A stretch of DNA of 11,104 nucleotides, from contig DAHXLZ010000272.1 in assembly GCA_027365715.1 (NCBI GenBank), positions 1-11,104 of the forward strand, read 5' to 3'. A program made the translations under genes and the position numbers. The notes under the pieces were generated by a model. That model made no database searches and was not told the origin of the DNA. It worked only from the letters and a program-made list of their open reading frames with translations. Positions 1 to 6,510 of this stretch are shown piece after piece. Position 1 is the first letter of the stretch; each line of letters opens with the position of its first letter. Source of the DNA: Methanomassiliicoccales archaeon. GTDB taxonomy: Archaea; Thermoplasmatota; Thermoplasmata; Sysuiplasmatales; Sysuiplasmataceae.

Positions 1-126
1 TTATGTGAAGCGCGCACTCCTCACCATCGGTAACGACAATGCTGTTGACTTCATCGCGCGACCGCACTTCGCCGAAGAGATGGTCACCCATTTCCATAGA
101 CATGGCGAAAGTTTCCTTCGCAAAAC
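1..126. repeat. Left arm of a perfect 126-bp inverted repeat at the window edge
   Basis: Bases 1-126 are the exact reverse complement of 490-615; identity stops at 127 versus 489. The arm reproduces coding sequence from the C-terminal part of the iron-sulfur gene, reversed, and is joined directly to that gene's upstream coding sequence at 127. It sits at the extreme edge, has no mobile-element sequence and interrupts a conserved gene, so it is most likely a fold-back chimera from library preparation or assembly. A real inverted duplication is the less likely alternative. Confidence 0.95.
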
Positions 127-710
127 GGTACATACTCGACAACATTAGCTACCTCTATCCATACACTTCAAAAGAGATTAAAGTTGTCTGTTCATCCCCC
201 TCTGCAGTCATGGCGCTCAGACATGATTATCTGAGTGTCGTGGATGATGAAAGGTCAAGAGCGCTTTCACGCTCAGTTATCGACATAACAGAGCTGCTTT
301 TTGATATTATGAAGAGAGGAGAATTCAGACTGAAGATTGAGCCGTTTTGTGGAACAATCTACTATTTTCCCTCGTGTCATTCAAGAGCTCTCGGAAACGA
401 TGTGAAAATGCTTGAGATTCTTCAGCTCATACCAGGGGCGGAAGTAAAGAAACTTGAGGGAGGATGCTGCGGAGCCGGTGGAAGTTACAGTTTTGCGAAG
501 GAAACTTTCGCCATGTCTATGGAAATGGGTGACCATCTCTTCGGCGAAGTGCGGTCGCGCGATGAAGTCAACAGCATTGTCGTTACCGATGGTGAGGAGT
601 GCGCGCTTCACATAATGCAGGGAACAGGGGTCGAGGCAGATCTCCCCATAACGCTGCTTTCAAGACTTGCGGGTTTCAGTATGGTCCGCATAAAAAGGAA
701 AAGGAAGTGA
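127..710 (+). CDS. CCG-domain iron-sulfur oxidoreductase subunit (GlpC/HdrB-like), 5'-truncated
   Basis: This is the C-terminal 193 residues of a (Fe-S)-binding oxidoreductase subunit with cysteine-rich CCG domains, as in anaerobic glycerol-3-phosphate dehydrogenase subunit C, glycolate oxidase GlcF and heterodisulfide reductase subunit B. Such proteins bind an iron-sulfur cluster and pass electrons from a flavoprotein partner. Counting from the Tyr codon at 129, visible motifs are CSSPSAVMALR (21-31), YFPSCHSRALG (79-89), GGCCGAGGSYSFAKE (111-125) and VTDGEECALHIMQGTG (152-167). In relatives the last motif is usually D-C-x-x-C; here the first Cys is Gly. The open frame extends upstream to 39, but everything before 127 comes from the inverted-repeat arm, so the true N-terminal half, which would hold ferredoxin-like clusters in GlpC, is missing. 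The substrate cannot be assigned. The family is fairly sure, the GlpC identity is not. Confidence 0.8.
490..615. repeat. Right (native) arm of the 126-bp inverted repeat
   Basis: This is the original copy. It lies inside the CCG-domain gene, encodes the segment after the CCG motif in the correct reading frame, and matches what that protein family should contain there. The 363 bp between the arms (127-489) is ordinary coding sequence of the same gene. Confidence 0.95.
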
Positions 711-783
711 GGCACATTCTTAACTTGCTGATGTGTCTGGGATTCAGGTGTCACAATTCATCTCATTATGGAGGGATTGACGG

Positions 784-1281
784 ATGGTCAGAGTCGCAGT
801 GTATATAGACAGAGACAACACAATAATCGAAGACGGCCCATACTGCAGTTCGCGTGAGAAGGTCAGGCTGATGAAGGGCGCAGCAGAAGGCATAAGAAAA
901 CTGAATATTGCAGGAATACCGGTCATAGTCATCACCAACCAGTCCGGAATAGGAAGGGGATACTTCACGCTGGAACAGATGAATGAAGTCAACCTGGAGA
1001 TGGAACGTCAGCTTTCCCTGAATGATGCGCACATCGATGCCCTGTTCTACTGTCCGCATACACCGGAAGATGCGTGCGTCTGCAGGAAGCCTGCAACAGG
1101 ACTCATTGAATCGGCAAGAGCTGAATTTCATACGGAAAATGAATTTGTGATAGGCGACAGGGATGATATAGACGGTGAACTGGCAAGAAGGGCGGGGTTA
1201 AGATATGCCATCGTTGGCGAAAGGACATTGCAGGAAATAGTTGATGACTATCTGGAAACCGCTGTGCATGAGAGTCGATGA
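784..1281 (+). CDS. HAD-superfamily phosphatase, GmhB / HisB N-terminal type
   Basis: A 165-residue HAD hydrolase of the histidinol-phosphate phosphatase / D-glycero-D-manno-heptose 1,7-bisphosphate phosphatase group, expected to be cytosolic and Mg-dependent. Motif I is YIDRDNTI with nucleophile Asp9 and acid/base Asp11 (most relatives have DRDGT, here Gly is Asn). Motif II is ITNQSGIGRG with Thr51. A zinc loop CPHTPEDACVC has Cys90, His92, Cys98 and Cys100 and is followed by RKP with the motif III Lys102. Motif IV is IGDRDDID (123-130). The length is that of a stand-alone, capless phosphatase. ATG 784 follows GGAGGG (770-775) with an 8-nt spacer. It lies 73 nt after the iron-sulfur gene and ends 8 nt before the 3' end of the convergent kinase. 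No heptose or histidine gene is adjacent, so the substrate (sugar bisphosphate or histidinol phosphate) stays open. Confidence 0.88.
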   Translation: MVRVAVYIDRDNTIIEDGPYCSSREKVRLMKGAAEGIRKLNIAGIPVIVITNQSGIGRGYFTLEQMNEVNLEMERQLSLNDAHIDALFYCPHTPEDACVCRKPATGLIESARAEFHTENEFVIGDRDDIDGELARRAGLRYAIVGERTLQEIVDDYLETAVHESR

Positions 1282-1289
1282 AGAAGTGT

Positions 1290-2378
1290 CTAACCGATGT
1301 CCTGTGACAGGCTGGTATTCATCCTGAAATGTGATTCCGGAACGCTGATTTCAAACCGCACGCCGCTGCCATATTCCCCTCTTTCTGTGATGGTAATACC
1401 AAGGAGAAAGAGTATCTGCCTTATCAGGAAGAGTGCGTGGGGCCTCTCCTCTTCAGACGGAGGTGAAAACAACTTCGATCTGTGCATTGGATCAATGCCC
1501 TGACCGTCATCGCTGTAAATTACCTTCAGGGCATCAACTTCGAATTCGCAGCTGATGTTTATGTTTCGAACATGTTTTCCGTGCCTAATCGAATTGTAAG
1601 CGAGATTGTAAAACACCATTGGGAGCAGGGGGTCGGACCGCAATTCGATGTTATCGCAGCTGACATTTGTGTTTACGCCATCAATGGGAAGATCGGATAT
1701 TCCCGAGTGTATGATATCACTGAGTTTACGCCATTCATCCACCACAGGGTTTGGGGTGATGCCCCCCATATTTCTGACGTATTTTGACATTTCCTGAATT
1801 ATCGCCGACATTCTGGCGATATTATTATTTCGCACTTCCGTGCTTTCGTCCCTGATGCACAGCTCCAGATATGAGGAAAGGGCAGTGATGTGATTCTGAA
1901 GATCATGTCTCACCATCCCATAGGACAGTTCAAAACGCTGGAGCATTGCCGGATAGCTGCGGAGTATTTCCTCGTCAGTCCTCTTCCTGTCAATAACCAT
2001 GACTGCCAGATATTCGGGTTTATCGAAATTAAGCCGCCGCAGAATAACTTCTGCCTGATCATTCTCCTGAAGTCGCAGAAGCGCTTTTCCCCGGAATTCA
2101 CCTTTTTCCAAAAATCTCCTGAGAATTTCAGTGGACTGAGTTTCGTCAAAAAGACTCGAAATCACAAAATAAATGTCGACAGTTGAGCTCAATTTATCTG
2201 CAGTATAAAAAATATTCCTGGCTGGACCGTTCATGTATGAAAGTTCGGGAGACGGAACTCCCTCCCTCTGAATGAAGAGCATCACCGGCAAATTATAAGA
2301 ATCTGCAAAGAGTCTCAATGAATCTGCACGAAATTCAATGTCCGACACATTGTCGCTCAATCCGCCTATTAACGCCAA
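1290..2378 (-). CDS. Soluble PAS-containing sensor histidine kinase, orphan
   Basis: A 362-residue protein with a PAS-like sensor region (about 25-130; NGPARNIFY is the usual asparagine-start helix), a dimerisation/phosphoacceptor helix MVRHDLQNHITAL with His158, and a HATPase_c domain. The ATPase shows the N box VFYNLAYNSIRHG (255-267), the G1 box YSDDGQGID (288-296) and a final GSGVRFEISVP strand (337-347). The lid where GxGLGL is expected reads RPHALFLIRQ (312-321), so the usual glycines are absent. No membrane segment or signal peptide is visible, so it should sense a cytosolic signal. It would autophosphorylate on His158 and pass phosphate to a response regulator, but none is encoded nearby. 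The frame opens right after a TAA; TTG 2378 is chosen because a strong GGAGGAGGT lies 8 nt upstream. The kinase assignment is firm, the signal is unknown. Confidence 0.9.
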   Translation of the reverse strand: MALIGGLSDNVSDIEFRADSLRLFADSYNLPVMLFIQREGVPSPELSYMNGPARNIFYTADKLSSTVDIYFVISSLFDETQSTEILRRFLEKGEFRGKALLRLQENDQAEVILRRLNFDKPEYLAVMVIDRKRTDEEILRSYPAMLQRFELSYGMVRHDLQNHITALSSYLELCIRDESTEVRNNNIARMSAIIQEMSKYVRNMGGITPNPVVDEWRKLSDIIHSGISDLPIDGVNTNVSCDNIELRSDPLLPMVFYNLAYNSIRHGKHVRNINISCEFEVDALKVIYSDDGQGIDPMHRSKLFSPPSEEERPHALFLIRQILFLLGITITERGEYGSGVRFEISVPESHFRMNTSLSQDIG

Positions 2379-2386
2379 TTACAGCA

Positions 2387-2395
2387 ACCTCCTCC
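2387..2395 (-). promoter_or_regulatory. Strong ribosome binding site deciding the TTG start of the kinase
   Basis: The minus strand reads GGAGGAGGT here, 8 nt before TTG 2378. No ATG or GTG lies closer in that frame, and a stop codon directly precedes the TTG, so this site supports the unusual start. Confidence 0.7.
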
Positions 2396-2510
2396 GACCG
2401 CTCCATCACACTGAATAGAGCAGTGGTAGCTAATGTAACTTTTCATGCCTCATCTGCTAAAAAGACATTTTTGAATGAAAAGCAGGAAGGAAATGTGCAT
2501 ACATAACGGA

Positions 2511-2533
2511 GTGTCGGCACCATGTGCCGGTGT
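2511..2533. repeat. Small imperfect hairpin in the divergent intergenic region
   Basis: GTGTCGGCAC and GTGCCGGTGT flank the triplet CAT. As RNA this gives six Watson-Crick pairs next to the loop, then four G-U pairs. It could be a palindromic operator for the kinase side or part of a transcript. No T-run follows on either strand, so it is not a standard terminator. Confidence 0.35.
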
Positions 2534-2949
2534 CAGGATTACTAAACTGGCGACTTTCACAATTCCTGTTGACATGATAAAGTATCCGTGGTCAATGAAG
2601 CACCTGGTTGCATCTGATGACTCGTCTGCAGACAGTGAAAGTCACATACACACCATCAGATTTTGAACGATCTGACATCCTCTCAGACCCGAAGACCGGG
2701 AATGCACTCGCCATTCTTTCAAATGTAGCAGCCAATGAGTCGAAAATCAGGATAAACGGAACAAACAGAGCAAAATGTTTAGACATTGCCGTTTCTAATC
2801 ACAAATAGGGCCAATTAAGCGTTATTCCTCTGCGGGAACCTGCTAAAACTGCGAGTCTGAGCTGCAGGTCATCCTTCCAGATATCTGAAGAAGACGGTTG
2901 CGCCACCAGGCAGGAAAGAGGTTTTACCGTTTGACACCATCAGAGTTTT

Positions 2950-3753
2950 GTGGATGAAGAAAGGAAGCGATTGAGACTTTCATTTGACGCCGATCCGGAA
3001 ACATATGATTTAGCCAGACCTGGTTATCCAGAGCAGCTGTATGATGACATTGTGTTCTGGTGCAGACTTGGAAATGGTTCTAAACTGCTTGAAATAGGCT
3101 GCGGAACAGGAAAGGCGACTATTGCATTCGCAGAAAGAGGTTATTCTGTTGATGCCGTTGAAGCGGGTGAACAGATGTCGCGTTTCACTGCAGGCATAAC
3201 CGCAGGTCACCGCGTGAAGGTAGTGAACGTGGCATTCGAAGACTGGGAAGCGCCCAGTTCATTCTACGACCTGGCGTTTGCCGCCACATCGTTTCACTGG
3301 ACCGATCAGCGGGTATCATTGATGAAGGTTCACAGAGCAATCAGAGGAGAAGGTCATTTTGCTGCATTCTGGCATTCACATATTGTGACGGACAGGACCA
3401 GCGATGCTTTCGGCGCTCTCCAGAAGGTATACGAGGAAAGGGCACCACCTATTGCGTCTGTCACATTTCGCAAGCAGGTGGAAAAATCTTCTCCTGAATT
3501 TCACTCCATGCTTTCGGAATCCGGCCTCTTTGAAGACATACACCACAGGAAATACCACTTCACGAAGTCTTATGATGCGGATGCGTACATCAGGCTCCTG
3601 TCAACGTACTCTGACCACATCACGCTGGAGGGAGGAATGAAAAAGGATCTCTTTTCTGAAATCGGGAAAGTAATAGACGGGATGCCGGGGGGAACAATAA
3701 TCAAGGAATACGAGACAGTACTCTACACTGCGAAGAAGATAGAGGGAGTGTGA
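2950..3753 (+). CDS. Class I SAM-dependent methyltransferase
   Basis: A 267-residue Rossmann-fold methyltransferase of the Methyltransf_11/25 type. The N-terminus carries YDLARPGYPEQLYDDI (19-34), a common lead-in for this family. Motif I, which binds S-adenosylmethionine, is LLEIGCGTGKAT (46-57). The acidic post-motif I residue is Glu71 in VDAVEAGEQM, and motif IV is FAATSFHWTDQ (110-120), where FHW is typical. The acceptor substrate cannot be read from the sequence; relatives are often labelled trans-aconitate or ubiquinone-type methyltransferase without proof. GTG 2950 is the longest start and lacks an upstream Shine-Dalgarno motif, which fits leaderless translation; TTG 2971 is an alternative. 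It opens a probable three-gene + strand cluster with the mutarotase and the HAD protein. Confidence 0.88.
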   Translation: MDEERKRLRLSFDADPETYDLARPGYPEQLYDDIVFWCRLGNGSKLLEIGCGTGKATIAFAERGYSVDAVEAGEQMSRFTAGITAGHRVKVVNVAFEDWEAPSSFYDLAFAATSFHWTDQRVSLMKVHRAIRGEGHFAAFWHSHIVTDRTSDAFGALQKVYEERAPPIASVTFRKQVEKSSPEFHSMLSESGLFEDIHHRKYHFTKSYDADAYIRLLSTYSDHITLEGGMKKDLFSEIGKVIDGMPGGTIIKEYETVLYTAKKIEGV

Positions 3754-3756
3754 TCA

Positions 3757-4602
3757 ATGGCTCTGGTCAACAGTGCTGAAGTGAAGCTGTCCAGCGGCAG
3801 AAGCTTTGCATTGATAGATCTGACGGGCGCGTGGATAAAAAACCTCGTGCTTGACGGTGAAAAAATACTGAAGGATAGCGTGGATGGAAAACGCACGCAC
3901 GGGGGTGCCTGCAGTCTGATACCTTTTGCAGGGAGAGTGAGGAACGCAGCATACAGATTTGACGGAATAGATTACACGCTTACGAAGAATGACGGGAACA
4001 ACAGCATTCACGGCTTCATACGCGACGTTCCATTCAACTGTCTTCAGGGAGACGGTGAAAACAATGCCACATTTTCCGCCGAAGCTTCAAATGGCGGATA
4101 TCCAACACAGATTGAAGTTTCAATCTCGATGCATTTGGAAGACTCACGATTCAAAACAGCTTACAGAGTGAGAAACACGGGCGAGAAACGGGCTCCTCTG
4201 GTCATAGGATGTCACCCATACTTTCTCGCCGGCAGCCCTTGCAGACTCCTTCACAACAGCCAGCTGGAAAGACTCGTGTTCACAGACCAGTACTTTCCTG
4301 ATGGAACAGTGGCGAATGCGGACTTCGACTCGGTCAAAGACTTGGGCGAACTGAAATTAGACAGCTGTTTCAGGAATGGGGGAACACTCACATTTATTGA
4401 TAATGAGAGAGAATTGATCATCAGAAGGAATAACATGGACTATTTTCTGCTCTACAACGGAAAATACTGTGACGGCAGGTCAGTTGCGATCGAGCCAATG
4501 ACAGGTGCACCAGATGCGTTCAACAACGGCATCGGACTTCACCTTCTGGAGCCCGGAGAAGTATTCGGCTGCTCGTTCGAAATTGAGTTTAGAAGGAGAT
4601 GA
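3757..4602 (+). CDS. Aldose 1-epimerase (mutarotase, GalM family)
   Basis: A 281-residue cytosolic mutarotase-family protein, which interconverts alpha and beta anomers of aldoses or of a sugar phosphate. Family hallmarks are in the right order: IPFAGRVRNAAYRFDG (55-70), the substrate-binding His85 in SIHGF, the catalytic acid His153 in GCHPYF, and the catalytic base Glu246 in IEPMTGAPDAFNNG. The length is a little below the usual 300-350 residues of galactose mutarotases and closer to that of archaeal and YihR-like members. ATG 3757 is preceded by GGAG (3745-3748) with an 8-nt spacer and comes 3 nt after the methyltransferase stop, so the two genes are almost certainly co-transcribed. No sugar kinase or transporter is near, so the natural sugar is not known. 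Confidence 0.92.
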   Translation: MALVNSAEVKLSSGRSFALIDLTGAWIKNLVLDGEKILKDSVDGKRTHGGACSLIPFAGRVRNAAYRFDGIDYTLTKNDGNNSIHGFIRDVPFNCLQGDGENNATFSAEASNGGYPTQIEVSISMHLEDSRFKTAYRVRNTGEKRAPLVIGCHPYFLAGSPCRLLHNSQLERLVFTDQYFPDGTVANADFDSVKDLGELKLDSCFRNGGTLTFIDNERELIIRRNNMDYFLLYNGKYCDGRSVAIEPMTGAPDAFNNGIGLHLLEPGEVFGCSFEIEFRRR

Positions 4603-4643
4603 TTTTAAAGAAGTTTGAGTGGTAGCTGTTTGCTCTGCATTCT

Positions 4644-4647
4644 GGAG
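4644..4647 (+). promoter_or_regulatory. Ribosome binding site favouring ATG 4657 for the HAD-IA gene
   Basis: GGAG, within GGAGAAG, sits 9 nt before ATG 4657. The longer frame begins at TTG 4615, whose nearest GGAG (4595-4598) is 16 nt away, too far for normal spacing, so ATG 4657 is preferred. Confidence 0.5.
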
Positions 4648-4656
4648 AAGTCAGAT

Positions 4657-5733
4657 ATGGATATTGAAAAATACGAAAAGCGTAAAGACAGCTATGGAAG
4701 GCAGTCGCTTCGCAGGATTGATTGCACTGCTTCTGCTCGCGAACCGGTCGCTTTTGACTGCGATGGCGTACTTGTTGACACAGCCGCCTCTTACGATGTG
4801 GCAATTCCAACAACGGTGGAAACGCTTCTCAGGATGAGATTCGGCCGCTCTCCACATACTGCTGATTCGGCCGGAAGCACGCTGCTCGCGCTCAGAAAAA
4901 CGGGTGCGTTCAACAATGACTGGGACAGCACTTTCGCGATTACTCTGCTCTACTCAGTTGCGCTGACAGAAAGAGAGAACCGGGAATGGAATGAAATAAA
5001 CATCGCACGGAGGGTGGATGAACTTGTCAAACAGTTCACATCCAGGCCTGTAAAGGATGCCAGTGGCGATGTGATTTCATTTGTCAGGGGAATTGCCGGC
5101 GGTGAACTGGATGTCGTCGAACTGACAGACTGGCTGTCGTATCCCGGCGTTCCTCCGAAGAGTGTTCTGGCCACAGTCTTTGATGAGTTCTATTATGGCA
5201 GCAGCGGATTCAGAGAATTCTATGGCTACCGTTCAAAATACTACGACGGAGAAGGGCTGATAAAGAAGGAAAGTCTGCTTTTCGACCGGAAACTTATCGA
5301 ATCAATTGAGCTGTATTCAGGCAGGAAGCCCGCAATAATCACAGGAAGGCCGGCCAGAGGAACAAGAATGTCGCTGGGCACCCTCCTGGATATGTTTGAT
5401 CTTGAGAGCTCTGTCTTTATCGGCGATCTGGATGGAGACAGCAGCAGGGAGGCCCATGAGCTCAGAAAACCCGGACCCGGTGCACTGCTCAGATGTATGA
5501 AGTCGATGAACACCGATTCAATAACATATGTGGGGAATTCGGCAGAAGATCTGCAGATGGCTGCATCGGCCAGAGAGAGCGGTTACAGAGTGTGGTTTGC
5601 AGGCATTTACGGACAGGGTTCCGAAGCGATGAGCACACTGGATTATTTCACGGAAGAGGGTGCTGACATGATAATGCAGGACATTTCACAACTTCCGCAC
5701 ATGCTCCAGGCTGGAAGCTCAAACAGTCGGTGA
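4657..5733 (+). CDS. HAD-superfamily subfamily IA hydrolase, uncharacterised type
   Basis: A 358-residue HAD hydrolase with a large inserted cap. Motif I is AFDCDGVLVDT (32-42) with Asp34 and Asp36; motif II is IITGRP (227-232) with Thr229; motif III is Lys271 in LRKPGPGALL; motif IV is YVGNSAEDLQMA (291-302). The cap holds GAFNNDWDST (83-92) and the stretch FYGYRSKYYDGEGLI (188-202), which recall the HAD-SF-IA-hyp1 group (TIGR01548, named from memory), reported from cyanobacteria and haloarchaea. About 30 residues precede motif I, longer than usual. The substrate is unknown; motifs I-IV are intact, so phosphatase activity is likely. It follows the mutarotase by 54 nt and overlaps the 3' end of trpA on the other strand by 15 nt. 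A role in sugar phosphate or aromatic metabolism would be speculation. Confidence 0.85.
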   Translation: MDIEKYEKRKDSYGRQSLRRIDCTASAREPVAFDCDGVLVDTAASYDVAIPTTVETLLRMRFGRSPHTADSAGSTLLALRKTGAFNNDWDSTFAITLLYSVALTERENREWNEINIARRVDELVKQFTSRPVKDASGDVISFVRGIAGGELDVVELTDWLSYPGVPPKSVLATVFDEFYYGSSGFREFYGYRSKYYDGEGLIKKESLLFDRKLIESIELYSGRKPAIITGRPARGTRMSLGTLLDMFDLESSVFIGDLDGDSSREAHELRKPGPGALLRCMKSMNTDSITYVGNSAEDLQMAASARESGYRVWFAGIYGQGSEAMSTLDYFTEEGADMIMQDISQLPHMLQAGSSNSR

Positions 5734-6510
5734 TTTTCGTGTCGCGACCTTGAGGTCTGAAACAAATGAAGCGACCCGATCGGGGCTCTCCCCGCGGCCT
5801 ATCATGGAGACTATTGCGCTCCCGACAACCACACCATCGGCTCCTGCCGAAGTGACAGCACTGACATGCTCGGGAGTTGAGATGCCAAAACCCACAGCAA
5901 CAGGAACGCTGGAAATTTCCCTGTATGATGAAATCAGCCGGGCGAGGTATCCTGAGAGTTCCTTCTTTTCACCGGTAACGCCGTACCTGCTGATCAGGTA
6001 GAGGAATCCTCTTGTGCGTGACGCGAGTTCCATTGCCCTTGGAGGGCGCGTGGCCGGCGAAGCAAGCAGTACCCTGTCTATTCCTGCGGATCTGCATGAT
6101 TTGAAAAGAGCAGCACCCTCCTCAAACGGCAGATCCGGAACAATTATTCCGCTTACGCCCGCCGCTGAGATGTGAGAGATGAACTCCATCTCTCCCATAC
6201 GGTGAATTGTGTTGTAATAGCACATGACAACCACCGGCACCCTTCCGGAGATCGAAGTGCATGCTTCAATGACTCCCCTGACGCTCGTCGCGTTTCCGAG
6301 TGCCCTCACAGATGCCGCCTGTATTGTGGGACCGTCCGCAATCGGGTCGGAGAATGGTATTCCCACTTCGAGAATGTCAGAGTGTGCTGAGACTGCAGAT
6401 GCATATTGAAGGAATGATGAAGGGTCGGGGTCGCCGCCCATGATGTATGATATGAGCGCTGAGCGCCCTTCGGAAGACGCCCTTCTGAATGCTTCCGATA
6501 TTCCTGTCAG
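5719..6510 (-). CDS. trpA: Tryptophan synthase alpha chain
   Basis: TrpA cleaves indole-3-glycerol phosphate to indole and glyceraldehyde 3-phosphate and channels indole to TrpB in the alpha-beta complex. Conserved parts are [13 protein letters not shown] (18-30), [18 protein letters not shown] with catalytic Glu48 and Asp59 (matching E. coli Glu49 and Asp60), VPDLPFEE (123-130), ISRYGVTGE for the phosphate loop (172-180) and VAVGFGIS. The frame has no ATG, GTG or TTG between the trpB overlap and Met24, and starting at Met24 would remove the conserved first helix and strand. CTG 6510-6508 gives a normal 263 residues and overlaps the trpB stop as CTGA, the same geometry as the other junctions, with GGGG 8 nt before it. 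The exact start is therefore inferred; a base error turning ATG into CTG would explain it equally well. The 3' end overlaps the convergent HAD gene by 15 nt. Confidence 0.95.
   Translation of the reverse strand: MTGISEAFRRASSEGRSALISYIMGGDPDPSSFLQYASAVSAHSDILEVGIPFSDPIADGPTIQAASVRALGNATSVRGVIEACTSISGRVPVVVMCYYNTIHRMGEMEFISHISAAGVSGIIVPDLPFEEGAALFKSCRSAGIDRVLLASPATRPPRAMELASRTRGFLYLISRYGVTGEKKELSGYLARLISSYREISSVPVAVGFGISTPEHVSAVTSAGADGVVVGSAIVSMIGRGESPDRVASFVSDLKVATRKSPTV

Larger units (their letters stand above)
2379..2949. other. Long divergent intergenic region without a convincing gene
   Basis: These 571 nt separate the leftward kinase from the rightward methyltransferase, so promoters for both should lie here. 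I see no strong TATA box. A weak candidate is GAAAGAGGTTTTACC (2914-2928), about 26 nt before GTG 2950, which would fit a leaderless archaeal transcript. Two short open frames exist: a 63-residue frame from ATG 2617 to 2808 (+) and a 64-residue frame from 2786 to 2592 (-) whose N-terminus is hydrophobic. They overlap, lack ribosome binding sites and resemble no family I know, so neither is called. The stretch could be a decayed gene or hold a small RNA. Confidence 0.6.

Noticed and set aside
381..611. 76-codon minus-strand frame
   Set aside because: It is antisense to the CCG-domain gene, and part of it is duplicated only because of the inverted repeat.
1..615. Terminal inverted repeats of a transposon or integron-like element
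   Set aside because: The arms are coding sequence of a metabolic gene, there is no transposase or target duplication, and one arm lies at the very edge of the window.
2592..2786. 64-residue minus-strand frame with a hydrophobic N-terminus
   Set aside because: No ribosome binding site or clear promoter, overlaps another weak frame, and only a modest hydrophobic stretch; kept only as a note on the intergenic region.
5719..6441. TrpA starting at ATG 6441
   Set aside because: It would delete about 23 conserved residues, including the first helix and strand that end in ALISYI.
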